Below, piece by piece: positions 53,306-62,711 of a stretch of 64,000 nucleotides of DNA. The stretch is from positions 3,574,001-3,638,000 of the forward strand of contig NZ_CP080524.1 in the NCBI RefSeq assembly GCF_024746795.1, read 5' to 3'. The stretch comes from Mesorhizobium sp. AR10. Its GTDB lineage: Bacteria > Pseudomonadota > Alphaproteobacteria > Rhizobiales > Rhizobiaceae. Each line of letters starts with the position of its first letter. The first letter of the stretch is position 1. A program made the translations under genes and the position numbers. The notes beneath the pieces were generated by a model. That model was not told where the DNA came from. It did not search any database and saw nothing but the letters and a program-made list of their open reading frames with translations.

Positions 53306-54622
53306 TTGTTTGTGAACCCGTCCAATGTCAGACGCGTCAACCACGTCTTGTTGGGGGCAGTGTTAAGCTTGTCTTTGGGGTGCGCGTCCCGTCCGACGAA
53401 TGTGCTGCTGCCAGTGGCCGACACGTCCCCTTCCACCAGCAAGGTGGAGATGCTGGTGACGACGACACGCAGTCGTTCCTCCAATCCTGCAGAAATGTAT
53501 ACGGGCGAGCGCGGGCTCGCCCCCTCGTTCGCGGACATTACAGTGTCTATCCCACCGGCGTCCGTGCGCAAGGTCGGCGAGGTCGCCTGGCCCAAGAAGC
53601 TGCCCTCAAACCCGGCAACCGATTTCGCGGTGGTGAAAGCCGAAGAAATAACACGAGATGGCGCGAAGGACTGGCTACGCGCCTCGGTCAGGAAGAGCCC
53701 GGACCACAGCGTGCTGGTCTTCATCCATGGCTTCAACAACCGCTTCGAAGACTCCCTTTATCGCTTTGCGCAGATCGCCCACGATACGGGCACAAACAGC
53801 GCTCCGATTTTGGTCACATGGCCCTCCCGAGGCAGTACGCTGGCCTATGGCTACGATCGCGAAAGCACCAACTACACGCGAGATGCGCTCGAGACGCTGT
53901 TCCAGTACCTCGCTCACGATCGCGAAGTAAAAGAGGTTTCGATCCTCGCTCATTCGATGGGCAACTGGCTTGCACTGGAATCCCTGCGCCAGATGGCGAT
54001 CCGCAATGGCGGTCTGCCGACGAAGTTCAAGAACGTGATGCTGGCTGCGCCTGACGTCGACGTCGACGTCTTTCGCACGCAGATTGCCGACATGGGCAAA
54101 CAGCACCCGCAGTTCACCCTGTTTGTCTCGCAGGATGACCGGGCGCTCGCATTTTCGCGACGGGTCTGGGGCAACATCCCGCGCCTCGGATCCATCGATC
54201 CGGAGCTGGCTCCGTACAAGGAAGAACTCGCGAGCAACAATGTAACCGTCATCGACCTGACGAAGGTCAAATCGGGAGACAGCTTGAATCACGGCAAGTT
54301 CGCCTCGTCTCCGCAGATCGTGCAACTGATCGGGGCGCGGATGGCCGCCGGCCAGACCCTGACCGACAGCAGGGTCGGCCTTGGCGACACGATCGTGCAA
54401 GCGACGACCGGCGCGGCAGCAGCGGCTGGCAGTGCTGCAGGGTTGGTGATTTCGGCACCTGTTGCAGCGATCGATCAGAACACCAGGGAAAACTATGGCA
54501 ATCAGGTCGAGAGTTTAACCGGTTCTCCAAGCGGCCAGGCCAACAAGGGATGCGAGACTTCTGCGAAAGGCTGCAAGAAAGTAATGACTCAACGAGGCCA
54601 GGGCGGCAGCGAAGCTTATTGA
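53306..54622 (+). CDS. DUF900-family alpha/beta hydrolase lipoprotein
   Basis: 438 residues. A lipobox-like LSLGC at about residue 25 suggests a lipoprotein. The hydrolase part has VLVFIHGFNNRFEDSLYRFA, the nucleophile elbow AHSMGN and RGSTLAYGYDRES, as in COG4782 proteins. A low-complexity tail follows (TTGAAAAAGSAAGLV). The start codon is TTG at 53306 or GTG at 53312. It lies 33 bases after the barrel gene. Confidence 0.8.
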   Translation: MFVNPSNVRRVNHVLLGAVLSLSLGCASRPTNVLLPVADTSPSTSKVEMLVTTTRSRSSNPAEMYTGERGLAPSFADITVSIPPASVRKVGEVAWPKKLPSNPATDFAVVKAEEITRDGAKDWLRASVRKSPDHSVLVFIHGFNNRFEDSLYRFAQIAHDTGTNSAPILVTWPSRGSTLAYGYDRESTNYTRDALETLFQYLAHDREVKEVSILAHSMGNWLALESLRQMAIRNGGLPTKFKNVMLAAPDVDVDVFRTQIADMGKQHPQFTLFVSQDDRALAFSRRVWGNIPRLGSIDPELAPYKEELASNNVTVIDLTKVKSGDSLNHGKFASSPQIVQLIGARMAAGQTLTDSRVGLGDTIVQATTGAAAAAGSAAGLVISAPVAAIDQNTRENYGNQVESLTGSPSGQANKGCETSAKGCKKVMTQRGQGGSEAY

Positions 54623-54723
54623 TGCCCAATCTCGAAATTGCTTCTCGCGTTCCGTGAGAATGGCATTCAGATGGCAACGAGCGAGCACAGCCACACCGCG
54701 AGCAACGCCTCTGCGGGTCCTGC

Positions 54724-55751
54724 ATGGCTGGAAGGGGGATGATGCATCGCATCGCTCGGATAGCGCTCGCCATCATCCTGTCACTGGCTGTTGCAGTTTT
54801 GACTGCCTGGGCCGGATTTGCCATGTGGTATCGCCTGCCTGGGGGAGAGCCTGGTCGGGTTGTGGCCTGCGCCCTTTTCATCTTGTTTGGCCTCGCCACC
54901 ATCATCGCGCTCTTCAGTCGCTTTCGCATCAGGGCGTTTGTCCTGTTTCTCGCTGCGTTCGCTGCGGTTCTGACTTGGTGGAGCACCATCAAGCCTTTGG
55001 GCGTCGCCGACTGGGCGCCAGATGTCGCCCGTCAGGTAACCGGCACCCGCGACGGAAATCTGTTGACGCTGAAAGACGTGCGCGACTTCGAATGGCGCAG
55101 CGACACTGATTTCACCGAACGTTGGACAACGCGGACCTACGACCTCTCCAATCTTCAGACCGTCGACCTCTTCATGTCTTATTGGGCCGGACCGAAAATG
55201 GCCCATGTCATCATGAGCTTTGGCTTCTCCGGTGGTGAGTATCTTGCCTGGTCCATTGAGGTGCGGCGGCGCGTTGGTGGCGAGTTTTCGCCCATAGCCG
55301 ACCTGTTCAAGAGCAATCCCTTGGTCATCGTCGCGGCTGAGGAGCGAGACGTCGTTGGCCTCAGGTCAAATGTTCGGGAGAGGATGTCCAAATCTATCGA
55401 CTGAAAGCGCCTCCGGATGCGGGCCGGGCACTTCTGCTCGAGTACCTGTCGGACGCGAATGCTCTTTCCACGACTCCGGAGTTTTACAATTCGATCACGA
55501 CCAACTGCACGACCACGATTGTCAAGATGATGCGGGCGGTGGGTGACGCAGTTCCTTTCGACTGGCGCCTCATCGTCAACGGCTATCTTCCCGACTATGC
55601 ATATGACCGAGGTGCACTCGACACCCGTGTACCGTTATCGACTTTGAGGGAGTTGGCCCACATAGACGAGCGTGCGCGGAAGTCAGGCCTTTCGCCGGAT
55701 TTTTCGAGATTGATCCGGGTTGGTGTGCCGTCTCCCCGCCTTGGCTATTGA
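54724..55751 (+). pseudogene. DUF4105 membrane protein broken by a one-base loss
   Basis: The first frame (226 residues, two or three N-terminal helices) ends with SNVRERMSKSID at 55404. In the +1 frame the DUF4105 domain continues: GEDVQIYRLKAPPDAGRAL, then SITTNCTTTIVKMMRAVG with the conserved Cys, to LIRVGVPSPRLGY at 55751. One missing G in the run at 55375-55379 (TTCGGGAG instead of TTCGGGGAG) explains it. Either a sequence error or a real lesion. DUF4105 proteins are predicted lipoprotein-like NlpC/P60 relatives. Confidence 0.75.
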
Positions 55752-55936
55752 TCTGGGAAGGGCCTCGCTGGCGGGATCGAAGCACCAAGGGAGGCCGTCT
55801 CGCTGATCTCGCTTTGGTGGTAGGCTGGTCAGGTAGCGCAGTCGTTATTTTGCATCGTTCCGCTATTCGCCGATGCGAGATTGGTGGTGACGATGAAGGA
55901 GACGCTCGAAGAGCTTCGAGACGGGGAGTTGAGCCG

Positions 55937-57187
55937 ATGGCCGCGAACCATGTTGAATTCTCGGAACTTGTAACGCTGATCATTGGTCTGGTCGCGTTGG
56001 TCGCGGGAACCCGCATTCGTCAAATGGTTCCAGTGCTGAAACGCATCGACATGCCCAACGCCGTGATCGGCGCCATGATAGTGGCTCTGCTGGTTCTCCT
56101 TGCACAGCTCATGTTCGCAACTGAGGTCGCCTTCGGCACAAAGCTTCGCGATCTTCTGTTGCTTGTCTTCTTCACGACGATCGGCCTGTCGGCGAAGCTA
56201 AAAGCGCTGCGAGCCGGTGGCCGTCCGTTGGTCATCCTTTGCGCAGTGACAGTGCTTCTGCTGGCCTGCCAGAATCTGGTTGGCATCGGTGTCGCCACGG
56301 CTTGGGGTGCACACCCCTTCTACGGGCTCCTTGCCGGGAGCCTTTCCTTCGTCGGTGGGCCAGGGACGGCACTTGCCTGGGCGAAGGAGGCGGAGGCCGT
56401 CGGGCTTCAGAACGCGCAAGCGGTCGGGGCAGGAGCGGCGACCCTTGCGGTGATCACCGGCGCTCTGGTGTCGGGACCCATTACCGGCTGGCTGATCGGG
56501 CGTCATGGACTCTCCCCGGTCGCGGCACCGCAGACTGAGGTCTCCTTCGCCGAACCGCAAAAAGAAGCACCAGCAGCAGGTCACGAGCGGCGCTCGAGCC
56601 TTGAGAGTATTCTGGCGACCATCCTGATCGTTGCGGTTTCGGTCCTTCTTGGCGACAAGCTCAATAGCTGGGCCAAGGACGCAGGATTGTTGCTGCCCGG
56701 CTTCCTGTCGGCGATGCTCGCGGGAGTTTTCCTGACGAACCTTGCTGACTGGACTCGCATCCGGCTGGACTTCGAGCCGATTCAAAAGGGGGGCGAGGTC
56801 GCTCTGAACCTGTTTCTGGTGCTCAGCCTCATGAGCACTAAGCTGATTGCCGTTGCCGCTATCCTTGGACCACTTTTCGTCAACGTACTGCTGCAGATCG
56901 TCGTCATCGTGGCGATTGCCTATTTCGTTCTGTTCCGGTTGCTGGGCCGCGACTATGAGGCTGCGGTTACGGTCGGCGGTTTCCTCGGCTTCGGGATATC
57001 TTCAATGCCCGTTGCGATGGCGACCATGGACGAGGTGGCGCGTCGCTACGGACCCGCCCCGAAGGCGTTCTTGCTGATCACCCTGGCGGGATCGTTCTTC
57101 GTCGATCTTGCCAATGCGCTCGTTGCAAAGTCATTCCTGGCGTTGCCACTTTTCGACATGAAAGCCCTGGGCGTCGCAGGGCCTTGA
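55937..57187 (+). CDS. gltS: Sodium/glutamate symporter GltS
   Basis: 416 residues with about eleven helices. GltS landmarks are the pore loops GSLSFVGGPGTALAWAKE and VGGFLGFGISSMPVAMATMD, with AGSFFVDLANALVAKSFL near the C terminus. It brings in glutamate with sodium. The ATG at 55937 follows GGGGAG; the open extension from 55748 is not conserved. Confidence 0.87.
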   Translation: MAANHVEFSELVTLIIGLVALVAGTRIRQMVPVLKRIDMPNAVIGAMIVALLVLLAQLMFATEVAFGTKLRDLLLLVFFTTIGLSAKLKALRAGGRPLVILCAVTVLLLACQNLVGIGVATAWGAHPFYGLLAGSLSFVGGPGTALAWAKEAEAVGLQNAQAVGAGAATLAVITGALVSGPITGWLIGRHGLSPVAAPQTEVSFAEPQKEAPAAGHERRSSLESILATILIVAVSVLLGDKLNSWAKDAGLLLPGFLSAMLAGVFLTNLADWTRIRLDFEPIQKGGEVALNLFLVLSLMSTKLIAVAAILGPLFVNVLLQIVVIVAIAYFVLFRLLGRDYEAAVTVGGFLGFGISSMPVAMATMDEVARRYGPAPKAFLLITLAGSFFVDLANALVAKSFLALPLFDMKALGVAGP

Positions 57188-57303
57188 TCTCGACAAATGC
57201 TATCGAGCGAGCGGCAACCTGTTGAATGGCCCAGTGACGCTGCTGGCTCGCGATGGATGTCGCTACGAGCCGCAACGTCGATGCTGTAAGCCTGCGAACG
57301 ACC

Positions 57304-59148
57304 TCACGTGCTAGCCACTTGCGCTTGAGTCGGGGTTGGCTTTGGCACGGCTCGAATGCCGTTCTCTTTAAATGCGATGTTGACCGCCTTCAATGCCGCC
57401 CGGCGGATAGCGGATTGCTTGCCCGGTTTCGCCTTGAACTTCGCCCGAAAGACCAGGGTACCGTCCTCGAGATCGGCAATACCTTTGCTCTTGAAGGGTT
57501 CCAACAGGTCGGGGGCAAACTCCGGGTCCGCCGCAATTTGCTCACCGATCTCCGTGAACAGCTTGAGTACCAGTTCGACATCGGTGTCGAGGGCAACGCG
57601 GAAGGACACCTGGTCAATGACCCAGTCGCGGCTGAAATTCTGAATCTTACCCATCTGTCCATACGGCACTGTTGCCAGGGAACCGGTCGAATTGCGCAGC
57701 GTCACCGATCGTATCGAAATTTTCTCCACGGTCCCTTTGGTTCCGGATGTTTCGATGAATTCGCCGGCGCGAAAAGCATCGTCGACCAGAAAGAACAGGC
57801 CGGAGACGACATCTTTGACCAGCGCCTGCGAGCCGAAGCCAATGGCCAAGCCAAAGACGCTCAAACCCGTGATGAGCGGCCAGACGTTAACGCCGACCGA
57901 AACCAGCATGGTCAGCAAAGCCAGCGCTACGATACTTGTCTTGCCGGTGAAGGCGAGCAGGGGGACCAGTGTGCCGAGCCTCGAAGGCTGCGCCCCGGAT
58001 GGGCCGTTGGCAGCCGCCTTATCTGCGAGGGAGAGTCGATCGATGATCGCACCGATAACATTCCAGAGGAATGCGCCCAACAAGCCGATCAGCGCCACCG
58101 CGAAGGCCTGGCGCGTGACCGCCTTTATATCCATGCCAAATCCGGCCGCGAGCGGCGCCGCCCACATCGTCCCGAGCAATGCCAACACCAGGATTACAAG
58201 CGCGAACCGCGCTGTCTCCCGCCCTGCGGCCCTCACGGCCGAAATGTTGGGAGATTCCAGACCGCGCTGCGCCCAGGTCATTATGATCGTATCCAATTGC
58301 GGAGCGACGAAGACGACCATGGCGGTCAACAGGACCGCCAAGCTGGGAATTGCCGCGCCCATAGTGCGCGCAATCTGGTTGCTAACGACAATAAGAACTA
58401 GCATCACCATTACGATTGGAGGCCAGGAACGCGCAAAACGGGCACGCCATTGGTCTCGGGGGCGACGACCTGCTATTGAGCCAGCGATCGTTCGCCGATG
58501 ACGCCAAATGGCGTGGATGACCAGGATCAGAGTCGGGATGGCCACCAGAAGCGTCCCGGTCAGATCCACAAGGCCGGCTCCAGCGCCCCAAATCCGTAGA
58601 GTGGAGACGAGCGCCAGGCCGGCGATGGCCCATCCGCTCACAAAGGAAAGGTCGCGTACGTACGTCGTGAGGTGAGTTTTGCGGTGTCGAAATTCAGGAT
58701 GATGCGATGCCAGGAGCAGGGCCCTGAGGGCGACTAGCACAATAGCCCCTGCGACCGTCGCTACGGTCCAGAGCCGTAACGTTCGCAGCGAAAGGCCCGA
58801 ACCGGCAAGAAGCCGCGCGCTGAGCAAACCGATCGCCAGGGCTGCGACCACCGCCGCCGAAAAGTAAAGGAAGCGGCGCCATCCCCCGGTAGTGCTCCGG
58901 CTTGCCCGCCGACCAAAGAATTGCAGCACGTTCGCGACAAGCGCGACCACGAGAACGATCTGGAGGCAAAGAAGAACAGCAGACGTCGACGAGGCGGCCA
59001 GCACGGCTTGCAAGCTTCTGAACTCGGCAGGAGCCTGCGTCCAACCCAAGGAACGCGCATTCAAGCCATCCATAAAGCGTTCCGCAACTTGCTCAAGACC
59101 GGTCATGACCGACATCATATCTGCGTCCATCGTTGGATTGTCGCTCAC
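57304..59148 (-). CDS. MscS-family mechanosensitive channel, long type
   Basis: 614 residues. Six to eight helices in the first 380 residues precede the conserved pore helix (LITGLSVFGLAIGFGSQALV) and the beta domain with DDAFRAGEFIETSGTKGTVE and IRSVTLRNSTGSLATVPYGQM. It resembles the YbdG/YnaI type. It releases ions on membrane tension. Convergent with gltS. Confidence 0.88.
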   Translation of the reverse strand: MSDNPTMDADMMSVMTGLEQVAERFMDGLNARSLGWTQAPAEFRSLQAVLAASSTSAVLLCLQIVLVVALVANVLQFFGRRASRSTTGGWRRFLYFSAAVVAALAIGLLSARLLAGSGLSLRTLRLWTVATVAGAIVLVALRALLLASHHPEFRHRKTHLTTYVRDLSFVSGWAIAGLALVSTLRIWGAGAGLVDLTGTLLVAIPTLILVIHAIWRHRRTIAGSIAGRRPRDQWRARFARSWPPIVMVMLVLIVVSNQIARTMGAAIPSLAVLLTAMVVFVAPQLDTIIMTWAQRGLESPNISAVRAAGRETARFALVILVLALLGTMWAAPLAAGFGMDIKAVTRQAFAVALIGLLGAFLWNVIGAIIDRLSLADKAAANGPSGAQPSRLGTLVPLLAFTGKTSIVALALLTMLVSVGVNVWPLITGLSVFGLAIGFGSQALVKDVVSGLFFLVDDAFRAGEFIETSGTKGTVEKISIRSVTLRNSTGSLATVPYGQMGKIQNFSRDWVIDQVSFRVALDTDVELVLKLFTEIGEQIAADPEFAPDLLEPFKSKGIADLEDGTLVFRAKFKAKPGKQSAIRRAALKAVNIAFKENGIRAVPKPTPTQAQVAST

Positions 59149-59633
59149 AGTAGTCGTCCCATTTTGCTGCCCAACGCTGTTCGGTCGTTACGATCACAAG
59201 CAGAGGTTATTAGTTGGCACCATCGCCGAACGGCCGTCTTGTTTCCGTTCTTCGGCCCCAGCGAGATGGTCGGCGCCGTTTCCGGCGTGTTTGGGTCGAT
59301 TGCGGCAATGGGTGCCGCCATCGACGATCCTGCGCCGCCGCCAACCCTCGCTGCAGCCCTGGTCGTCGCGGCGTCTCCGCATCGGCGGAGAGGTGCGCAG
59401 CATGAAACCAAAGGCAACGCCGACCTGCCATTGCGGGCTTCGCCAACCGCCATCGGGCCGGTATCGAAGTTCTCCAGAATTTCGATGAAGGAAGCGGCGA
59501 CTGCTGGCAGGTCGACCTGCCCGACCGTGCCACCAGTATGGTGGGAGAGCGGGGGACGGCGAGGTCGGTCAGCGGCAAAGACTGCGCTATCTGGCATTGT
59601 CATTGAAACCGTTGGCAGCGGCGCCCCCTGCCA
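59149..59633. other. 485-base stretch with no convincing gene
   Basis: A minus-strand frame from 59145 to 59603 could give 152 residues but has low-complexity composition, no family-like pattern and overlaps the MscS start. Nothing else is recognisable. Confidence 0.35.
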
Positions 59634-59927
59634 TCACCGCGGCCGCCGATTTTGCGACGCTTCGGCCTCCCGCAGAGCAGTTCCGACTTCAGCGACAAGC
59701 CGATCCACCAACTCCTCCCACTCGGCCCTTCTGGCATCGTGAAGTTCAGGCGGCGCGCCTGGTACATTCGACAGGGCAATTTCGGCCTCCAGGAGTTCCT
59801 CGCAGATGTCGCGGAACGCCTCGCTGCGGCTTATCAATTTGCGGATCGCAAATTCGGCATGCGGAAAGCGGCGCACTGCCGCCGAATATGCTTGCTTCCA
59901 GCCAGGATGCTCGACGTTTGCTGCCAT
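59634..59927 (-). CDS. Small protein with the SRSExFRDICxEL motif, full form
   Basis: 97 residues, helical. FPHAEFAIRKLISRSEAFRD and ICEELLEAEIALSNV are shared with the shorter plus-strand gene at 52318. A coiled-coil tail follows (ARRAEWEELVDRLVAEVG). ATG at 59927, with a GTAA-N-TTAC site 55-75 bases upstream. I do not recognise a named family. Confidence 0.7.
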   Translation of the reverse strand: MAANVEHPGWKQAYSAAVRRFPHAEFAIRKLISRSEAFRDICEELLEAEIALSNVPGAPPELHDARRAEWEELVDRLVAEVGTALREAEASQNRRPR

Positions 59928-59981
59928 AGCGCCATCCCTCATGCGCTAGAATGCGCATAGTCTTTTTGATGGGGCCAGTAT

Positions 59982-60002
59982 CAGTATGTAAGTTACGTAG
60001 TC
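59982..60002 (-). promoter_or_regulatory. GTAA-N-TTAC site 2, upstream of the small gene at 59634
   Basis: On the minus strand the site reads ACTACGTAACTTACATACTG, with the core and most of the flank of site 1. It is about 55 bases before the ATG at 59927, in the same orientation to the gene as site 1 is to the related gene at 52318. The rest of 59928-60235 shows no gene. Confidence 0.5.
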
Positions 60003-60235
60003 GGACTGTTGCGTGGTGAAGCTGTATCCGCCCATGACCGAGGATTGATACGCTTGTGACAGGCGGGCATTCCCCAGAAAACCCGCAACGTGGCACTCTC
60101 CACTCCCCAAATCCTGCAGACGATTGGGGTGCCTACGCTTGCACGCTCTCCTTCTATGCACATCGAGCTACTCCCGATTGGACTGCACTTTAGGCAATAA
60201 CGAGCGCCGCCTCGAGCGTCTTGCCGGGACTGCCC

Positions 60236-62359
60236 TTAGCGAGCTCCCGGCGGGATGAGACGCCACACCGCATAGGGCTTGTAGAACGGATCGAGATGGA
60301 TGTGCTGGATTTTGCCGTGCCAGGTGAAGCGGTGGCCGGTGACCATGTCCTCCACTTCGATCGAGGCGTCGTCGGGGAGGCCGAACTCCCAAAGCGGCAC
60401 CTCAAAATCGGCGCCCTGAGCCGAGTGCGGATCGAGGCATACATGGAACAGCAGGAAGTCGACCAAATCGGCCGTGCGCTTGCCGTAGTAGATGATGTTG
60501 TCGTTCCAGGCCTTGTAAAAGGCGAGGTGGGTGAAATCCTGCAATGCCCTATGGTTTCGCCGAAGTCGGTTCAGGAACCGGATGTCCCACTGTATGTTGC
60601 CGGGCTCATCCATATTCCGTGCGCGGATTTCGTACTTGTCGGAGTTGAGGTACTCCTCCTTGCCTGGAACGGCCTCAGCCTCGCAGATCTCGAAGCCGTT
60701 GTAGATCCCGTAATTGCTTCCGAGCGTGCCTGCCAGGATCAGCCTGGCCTGGAAGCCCGGCCTGCCGCTGTGCTGGAGATAGGCGGGGTTGATGTCGGGC
60801 GTGTTGGCGAAGAAATTGGGCCGCATGTAGTGGCGGCATTCCTCCTGGGTGAGTTCGGTAAGGTATTCCTCCAGCTCCGCTTTGGAATTGCGCCAGATGA
60901 AGTAGGAGTAGCTCTGGTTGAAGCCGACCTTGGCGAGGCGCTTCATAACCTTGGGACGCGTGAAACCTTCGGACAGGAAGATCGCGTCGGGATGCCTGGA
61001 GCGGACTTCCCCGATCATCCATTCCCAGAAGGCAAACGGCTTGGTGTGCGGGTTGTCGACCCTGAAGATCTTCACCCCATGGCCGATCCAGAACAGCACG
61101 ATGTCGCGCAAGGCATGCCAGAGACCTGGGAAGGCGTCGTTGTGGAAGTGGACGTTGACGATGTCCTCGTAACTCTTGGGCGGGTTCTCGGCGAATTTGA
61201 TGGAGCCGTCCGGCCGCCAGTCAAACCATTCCGGATGCGCCATGATCCAGGGGTGGTCCGGAGAGCACTGGATAGCAAAGTCGATCGCGACCTCCAGCCC
61301 GTGCTGCCGGCTGGCAGCCATCAGGCGATGAAAATCCTCGAAGCTCCCCAGTTTCGGATGGATGGCATCGTGGCCTCCGTCCTCCGAGCCGATGGCATAG
61401 GGGCTGCCGACATCGCCCGGTTCGGCCTTGAGGCTGTTGTTGCGGCCCTTGCGATTGGTTCTGCCGACCGGGTGGATGGGTGGAAAATAAAGCACGTCGA
61501 AGCCGAGATCGCGCACATAGGGCAGGCGGGCGATGACGTCGTCAAAGGTGCCGTGGCGCGCGGGATCACCTGATTGAGAACGCGGGAAAAGCTCGTACCA
61601 GGCGCTGAACGCCGCCGCCTTGCGGTCCGCGAAGATCTCAAGAACCTTGTCGTAGTGGCAGAGATTGGTTCTCACCCCCGCACGGCTCATCACGGCGGCC
61701 ACCGCCCCGGAACTGAGAAGAGCAAGACGCTGCGTGTCGGCAAGCAGAATCTCGAACGACGCGAGCACCTGCTCGAGTTCGGCGGCATCATCTGGGCCTG
61801 CCCGGCCAGAACGCGCCGCATCCTGAAGCAGGCAGCGTCCTTCTTCGAGTTCGATGGCAATATTCCTGCCCGCCGCATGTTTCTTGGCTACCTCCTTGCG
61901 CCAGGTCGCATAGAGGTCGCGCCATGCGCCGAAGGTGAATTGGTAAAGCCGATTTTCGCCGAGCACGACCGTGGCGCGCCAACGGTCGTTTTCAAAAAGG
62001 GTCATCGGCTGCTCGGACCAGCCTTCGGTGCCTGCAGGCCGGTAAAGTAGGCAGGCATCGATCGTCTCGTGACCGTAGCTGAATATGTCCGCCTCGATCA
62101 GGACCGGCTCGCCGGCGACACATTTGGCCGGGAAGCGCCCGCCGTCGATCTCGGGGCTCACGCCCTCGATCGCAATCCGGTTGGCCGCCAGGGCGAACAG
62201 CGCATCTATCTCTTGTGGCTGACTGCGCGGCTCGCGTGGCCGAAGATCTGCGGAATGCCGGGAACGACGTGTTGCGGCGCTGGCTTTCATTTCACCGTCC
62301 AACGCGAAGTGCTTCCCTCCTCGCGTCGGGACTGAGATCGAATGCGTCGGAGTTTTCAT
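60236..62359 (-). CDS. glgE: GlgE-type maltose-1-phosphate maltosyltransferase
   Basis: About 707 residues of GH13 subfamily 3. An N-terminal domain (EGVSPEIDGGRFPAKCVAGE, TLFENDRWRATVVLGENRLY) precedes the barrel with YFPPIHPVGRTNRKGRNN, the nucleophile Asp in VKIFRVDNPHTKP and the acid Glu in IFLSEGFTRP. It extends alpha-1,4-glucan from maltose-1-phosphate. The usual partner genes treS-mak and glgB are not beside it. ATG at 62359 has GGAAGG eight bases upstream; later starts to 62290 are possible. Confidence 0.87.
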   Translation of the reverse strand: MKTPTHSISVPTRGGKHFALDGEMKASAATRRSRHSADLRPREPRSQPQEIDALFALAANRIAIEGVSPEIDGGRFPAKCVAGEPVLIEADIFSYGHETIDACLLYRPAGTEGWSEQPMTLFENDRWRATVVLGENRLYQFTFGAWRDLYATWRKEVAKKHAAGRNIAIELEEGRCLLQDAARSGRAGPDDAAELEQVLASFEILLADTQRLALLSSGAVAAVMSRAGVRTNLCHYDKVLEIFADRKAAAFSAWYELFPRSQSGDPARHGTFDDVIARLPYVRDLGFDVLYFPPIHPVGRTNRKGRNNSLKAEPGDVGSPYAIGSEDGGHDAIHPKLGSFEDFHRLMAASRQHGLEVAIDFAIQCSPDHPWIMAHPEWFDWRPDGSIKFAENPPKSYEDIVNVHFHNDAFPGLWHALRDIVLFWIGHGVKIFRVDNPHTKPFAFWEWMIGEVRSRHPDAIFLSEGFTRPKVMKRLAKVGFNQSYSYFIWRNSKAELEEYLTELTQEECRHYMRPNFFANTPDINPAYLQHSGRPGFQARLILAGTLGSNYGIYNGFEICEAEAVPGKEEYLNSDKYEIRARNMDEPGNIQWDIRFLNRLRRNHRALQDFTHLAFYKAWNDNIIYYGKRTADLVDFLLFHVCLDPHSAQGADFEVPLWEFGLPDDASIEVEDMVTGHRFTWHGKIQHIHLDPFYKPYAVWRLIPPGAR

Positions 62360-62711
62360 CCTCGTCACCTTCCGACTTGTCGCGCTCAGGTGACGTTGAG
62401 GCATTGCCTCTCTGCGCGGAAGGTAATTTACTGTATCGGCGAATTCGAAAGTCGGCCCCTCGATGTGATCCTCCTCTTTCGGCAAGCCAAGCAAAAGCTG
62501 GACGTCCTTGGAAGTTGCCTATCTCCGTCGAAACCTGTTCTGGCAAGTTCGTCACCCGACCCGGCGCATTTTGGTTCAGCCGGACATGCTCGCGATCGGC
62601 GATCTTCGATCCACATAATTGGCTTACCCTGCCGACCACGTAAATTACGTTCCCCCCACAGCCCTCCGCGCGGTAGGCTCATGCTCCCGGTCGTCACCGA
62701 AAGCCGCAAGA
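62360..62711. other. 352-base divergent region between glgE and the GT4 gene
   Basis: No gene is supported. It contains site 3 of the GTAA-N-TTAC family at 62634-62653. A minus-strand frame of 115 residues (62292-62639) has no family-like features. Confidence 0.4.
62634..62653 (+). promoter_or_regulatory. GTAA-N-TTAC site 3, upstream of the GT4 gene
   Basis: GACCACGTAAATTACGTTCC: core GTAAaTTAC, flank CACGTAA and TTCC as in site 1 (CCACGTAACTTACATTCC). About 60 bases before the ATG at 62712, same orientation as the other two sites. Confidence 0.5.

Noticed and set aside
59145..59603. 152-residue minus-strand frame
   Set aside because: Overlaps the MscS start, low complexity, no family-like features or ribosome site.
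62292..62639. 115-residue minus-strand frame upstream of glgE
   Set aside because: Overlaps the likely glgE start and promoter site; no conserved pattern.
62634..62653. EcfG-type general stress promoter (GGAAC on the minus strand at site 3)
   Set aside because: The expected CGTT is not found 16-17 bases on, and the other two sites do not begin GGAAC.
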